From: Rhodanobacter humi
Lineage (GTDB): Bacteria > Pseudomonadota > Gammaproteobacteria > Xanthomonadales > Rhodanobacteraceae
Reading direction: 5' to 3'
Assembly: GCF_041107455.1 (NCBI RefSeq)
Contig: NZ_JBGBPY010000001.1
Span: 1,426,001-1,490,000, forward strand
Length of the DNA stretch: 64,000 bases
In this document: positions 49,296 through 57,536 of the stretch, one piece after another
Layout: every line of letters starts with the position of its first letter
How positions within the stretch are numbered: position 1 is the stretch's first letter
Made by a program: the position numbers and the translations under genes
The notes under the pieces: model-generated
Told to the model about the DNA's origin: nothing
Database searches by the model: none
What the model saw: only the letters and a program-made list of their open reading frames with translations

Positions 49296-49297
49296 GC

Positions 49298-50773
49298 CTA
49301 CAAGCCCTGCGCCGCCTGCGCCACTGCGCGGAACAGCGCGCGGCCCTTGTTCATCGTCTCCTCCCACTCGGCGGCGGGGTCGGAGTCGTAGACGATGCCG
49401 GCGCCGGCCTGCACGTGCAGGCGGCCGTCCTGGATCACCGCGGTGCGGATCGCGATGGCGGTGTCGGCGTCGCCCCACCAGCCGATCCAGCCGATCGCGC
49501 CGGCGTAGATGTTGCGCTTGTAAGGTTCGAGTTCCTGGATGATTTCCAGCGCGCGGATCTTCGGTGCGCCGCTGAGCGTGCCGGCCGGGAACGTGGCCTT
49601 GAGCACGTCCATGTAGCTGAGGTTCGGCTTCGCCGTGCCCTGCACCTGCGAGACGATATGCATCACGTGCGAGTAGCGCTCGATCGCGAAGGATTCGGCG
49701 ACTTCCACCGTGCCGGTCTCGCTGATCCGGCCGATGTCGTTGCGTCCCAGGTCGATCAGCATCACGTGCTCGGCGCGCTCCTTGGGGTCGGCCAGCAGCT
49801 CCGCTTCCAGCGCCTGATCCTCGGCCTCGGTGGCGCCGCGCTTGCGCGTGCCGGCCAGCGGACGCACCAGCACCTTGCCGTCCTTCAGCCGCGCGAGGAT
49901 CTCGGGCGAGGAGCCAACGATCTGCGTCCGGCCCAGGTCGACGAAATACATGTACGGCGAGGGATTCAGCGCGCGCAGCGCGCGGTACACGTCCACCGGC
50001 CGCGCATTGAAGCCCACGCTCAGACGCTGCGAGGGCACCACCTGGAAGATGTCGCCGGCGCGAATGTATTCCTTCGCGCGTTCGACCATCGCCTCGAATT
50101 CCTCGCGCGTGAACGAGGATTTGAAATCGCTCTCGTCCAGCGCGGTCGACTGGGTGAGCTGCGGATACGAGGCACCACCCTGGCGCAGCCGGTAGACCAG
50201 CGCATCGAGCCGGCGTTGCGCCTCGGCATACGCCTGCGGCTGCGCCGGATCGGCATGCACGATCAGGTACAACCGACCCTTGAGGTTGTCGAATACCGCG
50301 ACCTCCTCGGCCAGCATCAGCAGCACGTCGGGCGTGCCCAGCTCGTCGGCGCGATCCCACTGCGCGAGGCGCGGCTCGATGTAGCCGATGGTCTCGAAAC
50401 CGAAGTAGCCGACAAGACCGCCCGAAAACGCGGGCAGCTGCGGCAGTCGTGGCACGTCGTATTGCTGGCGCAGCCGCTCGATCTCGCCCAGCGGATCGTC
50501 CAGGTGACGACGCTCGGTGATCTCGCCCGAATCCTCCACCTCCAGTTCATGCCCGCGCAACCGGTACACCCGCTTCGCCGGCAAGCCGATGATCGAATAG
50601 CGTCCCCAGGTGGCGCCGCCCTCGACCGACTCGAACAGGAAGGTGTACGGGCCATCGGCCAGCTTCAGGTACACCGACAGCGGGGTGTCGAGGTCGGAAA
50701 ACACCTCGCGCACCAGCGGGATGCGGGTGTGGCCTTGCGCGGCCAGCGCGTCGAAATCGCTACGGGAGATCAC
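49298..50773 (-). CDS. trpE: Anthranilate synthase component I
   Basis: A 491-residue enzyme that makes anthranilate from chorismate with ammonia from TrpG. It shows the N-terminal feedback-site element LSVYLKLADGPYTFLFESVEGG, and the C-terminal chorismate-binding domain with SPSPYMYFVDLG-like NPSPYMYF, VGSSPEIL, RPLAGTRKRG, AEHVMLIDLGRNDIGRI, FPAGTLSGAPKIRA and AGAGIVYDSDP. The GTG at 50773 (VISRSDFDALA) matches homologue starts better than upstream codons, which fall in repeat sequence. It is separated from trpGDC by the salvage block. Confidence 0.95.
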   Translation of the reverse strand: MISRSDFDALAAQGHTRIPLVREVFSDLDTPLSVYLKLADGPYTFLFESVEGGATWGRYSIIGLPAKRVYRLRGHELEVEDSGEITERRHLDDPLGEIERLRQQYDVPRLPQLPAFSGGLVGYFGFETIGYIEPRLAQWDRADELGTPDVLLMLAEEVAVFDNLKGRLYLIVHADPAQPQAYAEAQRRLDALVYRLRQGGASYPQLTQSTALDESDFKSSFTREEFEAMVERAKEYIRAGDIFQVVPSQRLSVGFNARPVDVYRALRALNPSPYMYFVDLGRTQIVGSSPEILARLKDGKVLVRPLAGTRKRGATEAEDQALEAELLADPKERAEHVMLIDLGRNDIGRISETGTVEVAESFAIERYSHVMHIVSQVQGTAKPNLSYMDVLKATFPAGTLSGAPKIRALEIIQELEPYKRNIYAGAIGWIGWWGDADTAIAIRTAVIQDGRLHVQAGAGIVYDSDPAAEWEETMNKGRALFRAVAQAAQGL

Positions 50774-50850
50774 GGGGAACAATCCGGACGGGGACGGGTT
50801 GCACACGATAGCAGGGCCACGCGGTTTTCCGTATGGACGTCCGAACTTGC

Positions 50851-50985
50851 AACTCCCTCTCCCCCAAGCTCGCTTGGGGGAGAGGGCTGGGTGAGGGGGC
50901 GCTTTCATTCCGCGGACTTCCGGAGCAAAAGCCCCCCTCTCCCTAACCCTCTCCCCCATCGGCAAGCCGATGGGGAGAGGGGAAA
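50851..50985. repeat. Two CT-rich hairpin repeats upstream of trpE
   Basis: CTCCCTCTCCCCCAAGCTCGCTTGGGGGAGAGGG (50853 on) and CCCTCTCCCCCATCGGCAAGCCGATGGGGAGAGGG (about 50948-50982) are near-perfect hairpins. They fill the 262-bp gap between the sensor kinase stop and the trpE start, in the expected trpE leader or promoter zone. No leader peptide with Trp codons was seen. Confidence 0.85.
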
Positions 50986-51035
50986 CAGCAGCGATGCGAG
51001 CGCGTCACAGAAGGAGGATGAAGCTCCTTAGCTCT

Positions 51036-53048
51036 TCAAAGCCGCTGCCGCGGCATGCCATGCAAGCGCAGGCTGAACGCCACGCCGCTGCCGTCGTCGA
51101 GGTTGCGCGCGCTGGCCACGCCGCCGTGGCGTTCGGCCACCAGCCGCACCACGTACAGGCCCAGACCCAGGTGCGGCGCGTCGCCGGGGGTGGCTTTGTC
51201 GCGCAGGCTCACCAGCGAATCGAACAACCTCCCCTGCATCGCCGCGGGCAGCGGCGGGCCCTGGTTGGCCAGCTCGATCTCGGCCCCGCCGTCGACGGCG
51301 CGCAGGCTGAGCCGCAACCAGCCGTCCGCCGGGGTGAACGAGAGCGCGTTGTCGAACAGCTTGTCCAGCGCCTGGGCGATCGGCTCGGGCGCACAGTGCA
51401 GGTGCAGCGGCGCATCGGGCAGCATGCAGTCCAGCCGCCGCGCACCGGCCAGCGGCCGGTAGGCCTCGGCGCAGCCGCGTACCACCTCGCGCAGGTCCAC
51501 GTCTTCCGGCTCGGCGGCGGCGATCGCGCGCTCCATGCGGCTGGCCTCGCTCATCGCGCGCACCAGCGCGCCCAGCCGCGCCACGCCGTCGCGGGCGCGA
51601 GCGAGGTAGGGCTGGGCATCCGGCGGCAGCTCGGCGTGTTCCAGGTTGTCCAGCGAGGACTTCACGATCGCCAGTGGCGTGTTGAGCTCATGCGAAAGCT
51701 TCGAGGCCAGCGTGCGCAGGTAGTCGGTGTAGCCGCCCACCGCCTCGAACAGCCGCTCGAAGCTGCGCGCGAGGTCGCCGATCTCGTCCGGCGCGTCGGT
51801 CATCGGGAAGCGGCCACGCTCGAACAGGCCGTCCAGACGTCCATCCGACAGCTGCGCACGCTCGGCCGCATTGCGCAACCGACCCAGCCGCAGGCTGAGC
51901 CGGGTCGCGAACCACAGCAGGATAGCGCCGGCCAGCAGCAGCACGCCGAAACTGGTCAGCAGCAGGCCGAACAGTGCGCGGTTGGCCAGCAGCGGCACCG
52001 CACGACTGGCCTGTTCCAGCAGCAGCACGCCGACAGGCTTGCCGTCGCTCTCGATCGGCACCGCTGCGCTCAGCACCACGCTGCCGCGCTCCTCGCCGCT
52101 GCGCCACACGCTCACCGGCGTTCCGGTGCGGGCGCGCAGCACTTCGGGCGTGTCCAGCCGCGGCACGTCCTGCGCCCACAGGTTCGCGTCCTCCAGCCGT
52201 GTGGCCAGCAGCGAACGGTAGACCATGGATGCGAACCAGCCAGGCTGGCCGTGCGCGCCGGGCGCGGTATCCAGCCGACCGCTGCGCGCCAGCAGCCAGC
52301 CTTGCGGCGACAGCACGCGCGCCTGCGTGCGCTCGGGCGCGAGGCTGGCGAGTTCGGCGGACAGCGCGGCCGAATAGTCCAGCAGCGGTCGCGTTTCCAC
52401 CGCCATGCGGTCGCCACCGGCCACCGCGACATAGGCGCCGATGCCCAGCATCTGCAACTGCAAGCTGCGCGGCAGGCGCAACTCGATGCGAAAACCGCTG
52501 CCGTCCTCCTGCCATTGCGCCGGGAATTCCGCGGGCAGGCCGGCCACCGGCGGCCCCAGCGCACGGGCCGCGATCGTGCCGGGCGCATCGCTTTCCAGCA
52601 GGTAATGCTGCTGGCCGGAAGCATTGCCCAGCACCAGGTTGAGATGATCGGCGGCCAGCGCGTTCGCGCCGTCCTGCGCGTCGGCGCGGGTACGCCGGGT
52701 GTCGCGCACCTCGGCATAGAGGTACAGCCCGCTCGCATCCTCGGCCAGCAGCAGCTTGCCGCGGGTGCCGAACGGCTGGCTCCACGGCGTCAGCGGCGCC
52801 CAGTCGTCGCCGTAGCCGTCCACGGTGATCGGGTTGGCCGCCTGCTGCACGTACCAGGCCGCTTCGCCCTGCGGCAGCGGCGCGTGCGTCACCACCAGAC
52901 TGCGCGCCACCGCGCGCGCGGAGGCGATCAGCGCTTGCGCCTGTCCTTCGCGCAGCAGCGCCTCCATCTGCCGCACGTACAGCCAGCCGGCGACCGGCAG
53001 CGCCAGCGTGCACAGCGCGACCAGCAGCAGCTTGCGGCGCAGGGTCAT
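51036..53048 (-). CDS. Sensor histidine kinase with periplasmic CBM9-like domain
   Basis: A 670-residue two-helix sensor kinase. TM1 is residues ~5-23. A large periplasmic part includes a CBM9/DOMON-like stretch beginning ITVDGYGDDWAPL (~75-215) followed by a second sensor region with WRSGEERGSVVLSAAVPI. TM2 is ~385-410, then HAMP, H-box ASKLSHELNTPLAIV (~475) and an HATPase domain with FDNALSFTP and LGLGLYVVRLVAERHGG. The architecture is like the kinase of the proteobacterial dedicated sortase system, as I recall that family. It is in one operon with a secreted protein and the cognate regulator. Confidence 0.85.
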   Translation of the reverse strand: MTLRRKLLLVALCTLALPVAGWLYVRQMEALLREGQAQALIASARAVARSLVVTHAPLPQGEAAWYVQQAANPITVDGYGDDWAPLTPWSQPFGTRGKLLLAEDASGLYLYAEVRDTRRTRADAQDGANALAADHLNLVLGNASGQQHYLLESDAPGTIAARALGPPVAGLPAEFPAQWQEDGSGFRIELRLPRSLQLQMLGIGAYVAVAGGDRMAVETRPLLDYSAALSAELASLAPERTQARVLSPQGWLLARSGRLDTAPGAHGQPGWFASMVYRSLLATRLEDANLWAQDVPRLDTPEVLRARTGTPVSVWRSGEERGSVVLSAAVPIESDGKPVGVLLLEQASRAVPLLANRALFGLLLTSFGVLLLAGAILLWFATRLSLRLGRLRNAAERAQLSDGRLDGLFERGRFPMTDAPDEIGDLARSFERLFEAVGGYTDYLRTLASKLSHELNTPLAIVKSSLDNLEHAELPPDAQPYLARARDGVARLGALVRAMSEASRMERAIAAAEPEDVDLREVVRGCAEAYRPLAGARRLDCMLPDAPLHLHCAPEPIAQALDKLFDNALSFTPADGWLRLSLRAVDGGAEIELANQGPPLPAAMQGRLFDSLVSLRDKATPGDAPHLGLGLYVVRLVAERHGGVASARNLDDGSGVAFSLRLHGMPRQRL

Positions 53049-53055
53049 CGTGTCG

Positions 53056-53640
53056 TCAGGATTTCTTGGCCGCGGGCGGCGCCACGTAACGCAGGTAACG
53101 CGCGTTCGTCGCCACCCGCATGAAGGCGTCGAGCAACGCACGCTGCGTGACATCGCCGTCGGCGAAGCTCATCGACCAGCTCAGGCGGATGCCGCTGGCC
53201 ACGCCCGGATCGCAGAACACCACCGCATCGTCGATGCGGTCGCTGCCCTCGTACACCACGCCCCGGCACGGCATGTGCGGGTTGTGGATGCGGATGGCGG
53301 TGGCCTTGCCCGCTTCATCGCGCTGCAGGTACTGCTTGCGGTCGGCCGCCAGCTCGTCGGCCAGCGTGGCCAGCTTGCGCGGCCACACGTTGAGCACCAT
53401 CACGCGCTCGGGCTTGCCGGTCCATTCGCCCTGGTAGAGCACGGCATCGACGCCGATCGCCTTCGCATACATGCAGCAATCGCGCGTCCAGCCGGGCGGA
53501 CTCGCCACCGCGATCGCCCAGGCGGGCGCCTTGCCGTCGCGCACGCCGTGTGCCAGCACGTCGTCAGTCGGTGCGGCAGCCAGTGCCGCAAAAGGCGCGA
53601 GCAAGGTTAGCGCCAGCAGCAACTTCCTCGTCGCACGCAT
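53056..53640 (-). CDS. Secreted protein of unknown function between kinase and regulator genes
   Basis: A 194-residue protein with a signal peptide (MRATRKLLLALTLLAPFAAL, cut after LAA near 22). The mature part has four cysteines (two in DCCMYA, then PCRG and FCDPG) and no recognised catalytic motif. The start lies 2 bp after the regulator stop and its stop 7 bp before the kinase start, so all three are co-transcribed. An accessory ligand-sensing or signal-modulating role is possible but not shown. Confidence 0.7.
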   Translation of the reverse strand: MRATRKLLLALTLLAPFAALAAAPTDDVLAHGVRDGKAPAWAIAVASPPGWTRDCCMYAKAIGVDAVLYQGEWTGKPERVMVLNVWPRKLATLADELAADRKQYLQRDEAGKATAIRIHNPHMPCRGVVYEGSDRIDDAVVFCDPGVASGIRLSWSMSFADGDVTQRALLDAFMRVATNARYLRYVAPPAAKKS

Positions 53641-53642
53641 GC

Positions 53643-54332
53643 TCACGGCTTCCACCGGTAACCCACGCCGTGCACGGTCTCGATCGCGTCGAATTCCGGC
53701 GCCACCGCGATGAACTTCTTGCGGATGCGCTTGATGTGCGAGGTGATGGTGGCGTCGTCCACCACCAGTTCCGCCTCGCGCATCAGCTGGTCGCGGTTCT
53801 TCACGTGGCCGGGGAAGCGGATCAAGGTGTGCACCATCCAGAACTCAGTGACGGTGAGCGGCACCTCGGCGCCGTTCCAGGTGATGCGCATGCGCTCGGA
53901 TTCCATCTTCAGCGGGCCGTGCTCGATCACCGTCTCGCTGGCCGCCGGCGCCTTCAGCGACTCGATGCGGCGGAACAGCGCGGCGATGCGCGCGGCGAGC
54001 TGGTGCAGGCTGGTGTCCTTGCTGAGGTAGTCGTCCGCGCCCAGACGCAGGCCGGAGATCACGTCGAAATCCGAATCGCGCGCGGTGAGGAAGATGATCG
54101 GCAGCGTCGCCGACTTCGCGCGCAGTTCACGGCACAGGTCGAAACCGCCTTCCGGCTCGTCGCCGAGGCCGATGTCGATGATGACCAGCTCCGGCAGCCG
54201 GATCGCGAACGCGTTCGACGCCTCCCGACGCGAGCCGTAGCCGCGGGTGTCGTAGCCGAAGCGGTTCAGCGCCTCGACGTAATTGGCGCGGATCAGCGGC
54301 TCGTCTTCGACGATGGCGATATTGCGACCCAT
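53643..54332 (-). CDS. Response regulator, OmpR-family winged helix (sortase-system PdsR-like)
   Basis: A 229-residue regulator. The receiver domain has VEDEP (residues ~8-12), phospho-acceptor Asp in IIDIGLGDE (~53), Thr in FLTARDSD and Lys in DDYLSKDTS. The C-terminal winged helix is residues ~135-228, ending AIETVHGVGYRW. The segment IIDIGLGDEPEGGFDLC and the SDFD...SGLRLGADDYLSKD run match, from memory, the response regulator paired with proteobacterial sortases. No sortase or LPXTG-type target is found in this window. First gene of a three-gene minus-strand operon. Confidence 0.87.
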   Translation of the reverse strand: MGRNIAIVEDEPLIRANYVEALNRFGYDTRGYGSRREASNAFAIRLPELVIIDIGLGDEPEGGFDLCRELRAKSATLPIIFLTARDSDFDVISGLRLGADDYLSKDTSLHQLAARIAALFRRIESLKAPAASETVIEHGPLKMESERMRITWNGAEVPLTVTEFWMVHTLIRFPGHVKNRDQLMREAELVVDDATITSHIKRIRKKFIAVAPEFDAIETVHGVGYRWKP

Positions 54333-54520
54333 GGCGGCTCCCGGCTTTGTGATGCTGCGATGCGATGGCGCGCAGCGTGCTATGTGCGCGCCGATGGCGC
54401 AAGCCGCATGCGGGCGCTGCCCGCGTTTTGCCACAACCCAGCGGCAAGCGGCCCTTGCCGCGCCGCCCGCGCGGCCGCGCCGGGGCGTGAGATGCATCCA
54501 ACGCCCTCCGGAATGCCGCC

Positions 54521-54640
54521 ATGCCCCGCCACGATGCCACCGACCGCGACCCCAACGCTGAACTGCGCAGCTTCGAGCCGCTGCGGGTGACGCTGGCGCT
54601 GGGCGCCCTGCTGCTCGGCCTGCTACTGGGGCTGCACTGA
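54521..54640 (+). CDS. Possible small single-pass membrane protein (39 aa)
   Basis: A short frame with a polar, acidic N-terminus (MPRHDATDRDPNAELRSFEP) followed by a single strongly hydrophobic helix (LALGALLLGLLLGL) and a His at the C-terminus. The only ribosome-site candidate is a weak CGGAA. A hairpin with a T-run terminator lies ~130 bp downstream, which supports a plus-strand transcript here. Coding status is uncertain. Confidence 0.4.
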   Translation: MPRHDATDRDPNAELRSFEPLRVTLALGALLLGLLLGLH

Positions 54641-54646
54641 CACCGT

Positions 54647-54757
54647 TTATCCGTGGAAGGCCAGTGTGCGGCTGGCGCGCAGGGAGGCGCGCCGGTCGCG
54701 GGGCATGAAGATGCCTTGGCACGACGGCCCATCCAGCCAACCCCGTTCCTCCAACAT
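54647..54757 (-). CDS. Possible small protein (36 aa), unknown
   Basis: A 36-residue frame beginning MLEERGWLDGPSCQGIF and rich in Arg in its second half. AGGA lies ~7 nt before the ATG. It overlaps the plus-strand region that ends in a terminator, so only one of the two strands may be functional. No family was recognised. Confidence 0.25.
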   Translation of the reverse strand: MLEERGWLDGPSCQGIFMPRDRRASLRASRTLAFHG

Positions 54758-54771
54758 GGTGGTTCCTTTCA

Positions 54772-54797
54772 TCCCCTCCGAGCGAGGGGATTTTTTT
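54772..54797 (+). terminator. Rho-independent terminator (orphan)
   Basis: TCCCCTC-CGAGC-GAGGGGA followed by seven T. There is no confirmed plus-strand gene upstream apart from the 39-codon frame, so it may end a small RNA or small-protein transcript. Confidence 0.8.
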
Positions 54798-55008
54798 GCG
54801 GCCACCATCGTTGACGCGATGTCACGCAACTCCCGGCGCCGTTTGGCGGGAACCAATCCGGCCAGGCCCGGTCAGTCTTCTTGACTGGCGCCATTCCATT
54901 GCCGTGGATGGCGCCGATGCGGCCGATGGACCTCCCCTCCGCGACGACCGCATCCGCGCCACGGCGCCGGTCGATGGTGTCTCCTCGCACGTCATGCAAT
55001 GACGTTTG

Positions 55009-55042
55009 CCCCGGCGTGACCGTTATCGCGCCGGGGTTTTTT
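55009..55042 (+). terminator. Second rho-independent terminator (orphan)
   Basis: CCCCGGCG, a 12-nt loop, then CGCCGGGG followed by six T. The 212 nt between this and the previous terminator hold no convincing gene but do hold the hairpin CCGGTCAGTC-TTC-TTGACTGGC. On the reverse strand no T-run follows the stem, so it serves plus-strand transcription only. Confidence 0.8.
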
Positions 55043-55095
55043 GCGTGTCTGTGGCGCCCTCAACGCTTCCTGGAAGCCGCTTCTGCCGACCTTGG

Positions 55096-55872
55096 CTATC
55101 TGCCGCCGGCGGATGGCTGCTCCCGCTGGTTGTGATCGTCATTCCGCACCGGCTGCAGTGCACCTACGCTCACATGCCCCACCCAGCCCTCGAAGTACAT
55201 GTCGCCGATCCGGTTCAACCGCGTAACGGCTACCGAGGAGCTTGGACAAACCGGATTGCCCTGGTCGATGGCAACACCGCCTGCAATGCCTGCAATGCCT
55301 GCAATGCAAAGGTCACTGGGATAGGGCTCGAATCGCGAGAGTTCATGCATCTCGCGATCGAAGCGTCGTTGCGCCCGCCGCGCCGCTACCGCATCGGCAT
55401 AAACTGGCAGCAGCGAGGCATACCTCGTCTGAGCCTGCTGCCGTTCGGTGGTCGTGGCCTTGCCATACGCGGAGGCAAACACAGCCCCATAAACGCGATC
55501 GCCACGCTCGGCGGCCAGACCCAGCCAGGCCAGACCCAGCGGGCGATTGGCCGTGACCAGTTCGCCATTGAAATACATCAAGCCCAGTGCGTACTGGGCC
55601 TTCTTGCTGCCCCAGCCCGCCGCCAGTTTCAACATCTCCAGCGTGCCGACCGCATTGTTCCGCTGCCGTTCGCGTGCTGCCAGGCAGAAATTCACTTCGC
55701 CCGGCAGGAAGCGATAGAGGCTGTCGTTGCACTCGATCGAGGCTTCTTTCGACGTGCCACCCGTGGCGGGCACGGGAAGTGGTTCGGCCGGCAACGAACC
55801 GGCAATGACGAGTCCGCTCATCAAGAGCCATGCTCGTGCTGCGCGCCCCACCCCCCGATCGATCGTGATCAT
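55096..55872 (-). CDS. Sel1-like repeat secreted protein
   Basis: A 258-residue protein with a signal peptide (hydrophobic ~13-28, cut near SLPAEP). Residues ~75-135 contain Sel1-type helical repeats (EMLKLAAGWGSKKAQYALGLM, then LGLAWLGLAAERGD), which mediate protein contacts. The C-terminal third carries the run GIAGIAGIAGG, encoded by a 9-bp tandem repeat. Composition is less GC-rich than the flanks. No partner is evident. Confidence 0.68.
   Translation of the reverse strand: MITIDRGVGRAARAWLLMSGLVIAGSLPAEPLPVPATGGTSKEASIECNDSLYRFLPGEVNFCLAARERQRNNAVGTLEMLKLAAGWGSKKAQYALGLMYFNGELVTANRPLGLAWLGLAAERGDRVYGAVFASAYGKATTTERQQAQTRYASLLPVYADAVAARRAQRRFDREMHELSRFEPYPSDLCIAGIAGIAGGVAIDQGNPVCPSSSVAVTRLNRIGDMYFEGWVGHVSVGALQPVRNDDHNQREQPSAGGR
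55281..55307. repeat. Three tandem copies of a 9-bp unit (CTGCAATGC)
   Basis: An exact trimer inside the Sel1-like gene, encoding the Gly-Ile-Ala repeats. Units of three codons can change in number without a frameshift. Confidence 0.85.
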
Positions 55873-55975
55873 CGCTGCCTCCCTTGGCGGTTCCGCATGA
55901 TCCTACGATCAAGGCCTCCATGGCGACAACCGGCTAAATCACGGGACTTTCCTTGCTCCCGGGCGACTCAGTACG

Positions 55976-56644
55976 TCAGCCGATGGCCGCACGCATCGCT
56001 GCGATCTCGGCGCGGTAGTCCTTCGCGTGGAAGATCGCCGAGCCGGCGACGAAGGTGTCGGCACCCGCGGCGGCAATCGCACCGATGTTGTCGGCGGTGA
56101 CACCGCCGTCGATCTCCAGTCGCACGGCGAGGCCGCGCTCGTCGATCATGCGACGCACGCGGCGCAGCTTCTCCAGCGCCATCGGAATGAACTTCTGCCC
56201 ACCGAAGCCGGGGTTCACCGACATGATCAGCACGAGGTCGAGCTTGTCCAGCACGTAGTCGAGGCAATCCAGCGAAGTGGCGGGGTTGAACACCAGGCCG
56301 GCCTGGCAGCCGGAATCCTTGATCAGCCCGATCGTGCGGTCGATGTGCTCGCTGGCCTCGGGGTGGAAGCTGATCAGGCTGGCGCCGGCCTTGGCGAAAT
56401 CCGGCACGATGCGATCCACCGGCTTCACCATCAGGTGCACGTCGATCGGCGCCGCGATGCCGTACTTGCGCAGCGCGGACAGCACCATCGGGCCCATCGT
56501 GAGGTTGGGCACGTAGTGGTTGTCCATCACGTCGAAATGCACCCAGTCCGCACCCGCGGCCAGCGCGGCGGCGGTGTCCTCGCCCAATCGCGCGAAGTCG
56601 GCGGCGAGGATGGAGGGGGCGATGACGGGGCTCTGCTTGCTCAT
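55976..56644 (-). CDS. rpe: Ribulose-phosphate 3-epimerase
   Basis: A 222-residue TIM barrel that interconverts ribulose 5-phosphate and xylulose 5-phosphate in the pentose phosphate pathway. It has [14 protein letters not shown], the metal and catalytic residues in [12 protein letters not shown] and [20 protein letters not shown] and [12 protein letters not shown], then [12 protein letters not shown] for phosphate binding. ATG 56644 has AGGA 9 nt upstream; the ATG two codons earlier would be too close. A REP-like pair lies just upstream. Confidence 0.95.
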   Translation of the reverse strand: MSKQSPVIAPSILAADFARLGEDTAAALAAGADWVHFDVMDNHYVPNLTMGPMVLSALRKYGIAAPIDVHLMVKPVDRIVPDFAKAGASLISFHPEASEHIDRTIGLIKDSGCQAGLVFNPATSLDCLDYVLDKLDLVLIMSVNPGFGGQKFIPMALEKLRRVRRMIDERGLAVRLEIDGGVTADNIGAIAAAGADTFVAGSAIFHAKDYRAEIAAMRAAIG

Positions 56645-56656
56645 GGGCATGATTCC

Positions 56657-56733
56657 TGTAGGAGCGCACCCTGTGCGCGACCGCTCTGATATTGAACGAA
56701 GCCAAGGCATTCGCGCACAGGGTGCGCTCCTAC
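56657..56733. repeat. REP-like inverted pair, GCGCACCCTGTGCGC family
   Basis: Arms 56657-56680 and 56710-56733 around a 29-nt spacer, between djlA and rpe on the same strand. The right arm supplies the TAG stop codon of djlA (complement of CTA at 56730-56732). The left arm ends 12 bp before the rpe start. Confidence 0.9.
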
Positions 56734-57536
56734 TTGAAGCCGCGTTCCGCCTTGATCCGCTCGTAGGCGGCGTTGATCTCGCTGGCGCGGGCCTCGGCCT
56801 GCCTGCGCATCGCCTCGGGCAGGTCGCCGAGGCGGTCGGGGTGGTGTTCGGAAATCAGCTTGCGGTAGGCGCGCTTCACCGCACGGTCGTCCGCGCTGCG
56901 CTCGATGCCGAGCACGGTGTAGGGATCGGGGCCCTGGGTATTGCGCTGCGGCGGCACGTAGCCGCCACCGCCGTAGCTTTGGCCGCCGCGGCCGCGCGCA
57001 CCGCCAGCGTTCCACGCGTAGCCCTTCATCGCCATCAGCGCCATCAGCTCCATGTCGCTGATGCGCAGCGCGAACGCGAGCTGGCGCAGTATCGCCATCT
57101 TCTCCGGCGGCGGATTGCCTTCGGCGAGCACGGTGTCGATCACCACGTCCAGCACCGGGAACGCATGGTCGCGGCGCAGGCCGGCCCACCGACGCAGCTC
57201 ATCGATGGTCGGCGTGACGTCGAACTCCGGCTGCTTGCCGGCGTTGAAGCTGGCGATCGCCTGCTGGCGCTGCACGGCGTCCAGGCCCATGCGCGCCATC
57301 ATGCGTTCGGCCACGGCGATCTCGGCCTCGGAGACGCGGCCGTCGGACTTCGCCACCGCACCCAGCAGCGCGAACAGCGGACCGACGAAGCCGCCCGCCT
57401 CCGGCGTCGCCTGCTTGCGCTGACTGTGGCGCAGGTTGTCGAACACGAAGCCGATGATGGCGCCGGTGATCGCACCGGGCAGGTGGCCGATCAAGAGGCC
57501 GAAGAAGCCGAACCAGAGCGTGTAGGTGAAACTCAT
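56730..57536 (-). CDS. djlA: DnaJ-like membrane-anchored co-chaperone
   Basis: A 268-residue protein with an N-terminal glycine-containing membrane helix ([20 protein letters not shown]), a central TerB-like helical domain (~45-165), a Gly/Tyr-rich linker (~190-205), and a C-terminal J-domain (~208-268) with the essential HHPDRLG. It stimulates DnaK at the inner membrane. The start overlaps the cytochrome c stop by ATGA. The stop codon lies within a REP-like repeat, so the extreme C-terminus (ERGFK) may have been reshaped by it. Confidence 0.92.
   Translation of the reverse strand: MSFTYTLWFGFFGLLIGHLPGAITGAIIGFVFDNLRHSQRKQATPEAGGFVGPLFALLGAVAKSDGRVSEAEIAVAERMMARMGLDAVQRQQAIASFNAGKQPEFDVTPTIDELRRWAGLRRDHAFPVLDVVIDTVLAEGNPPPEKMAILRQLAFALRISDMELMALMAMKGYAWNAGGARGRGGQSYGGGGYVPPQRNTQGPDPYTVLGIERSADDRAVKRAYRKLISEHHPDRLGDLPEAMRRQAEARASEINAAYERIKAERGFK

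Noticed and set aside
50774-51035. Trp attenuator or leader peptide upstream of trpE
   Set aside because: The gap is filled by two CT-rich hairpin repeats of a dispersed family; no short frame with tandem Trp codons and no terminator/antiterminator pair was seen.
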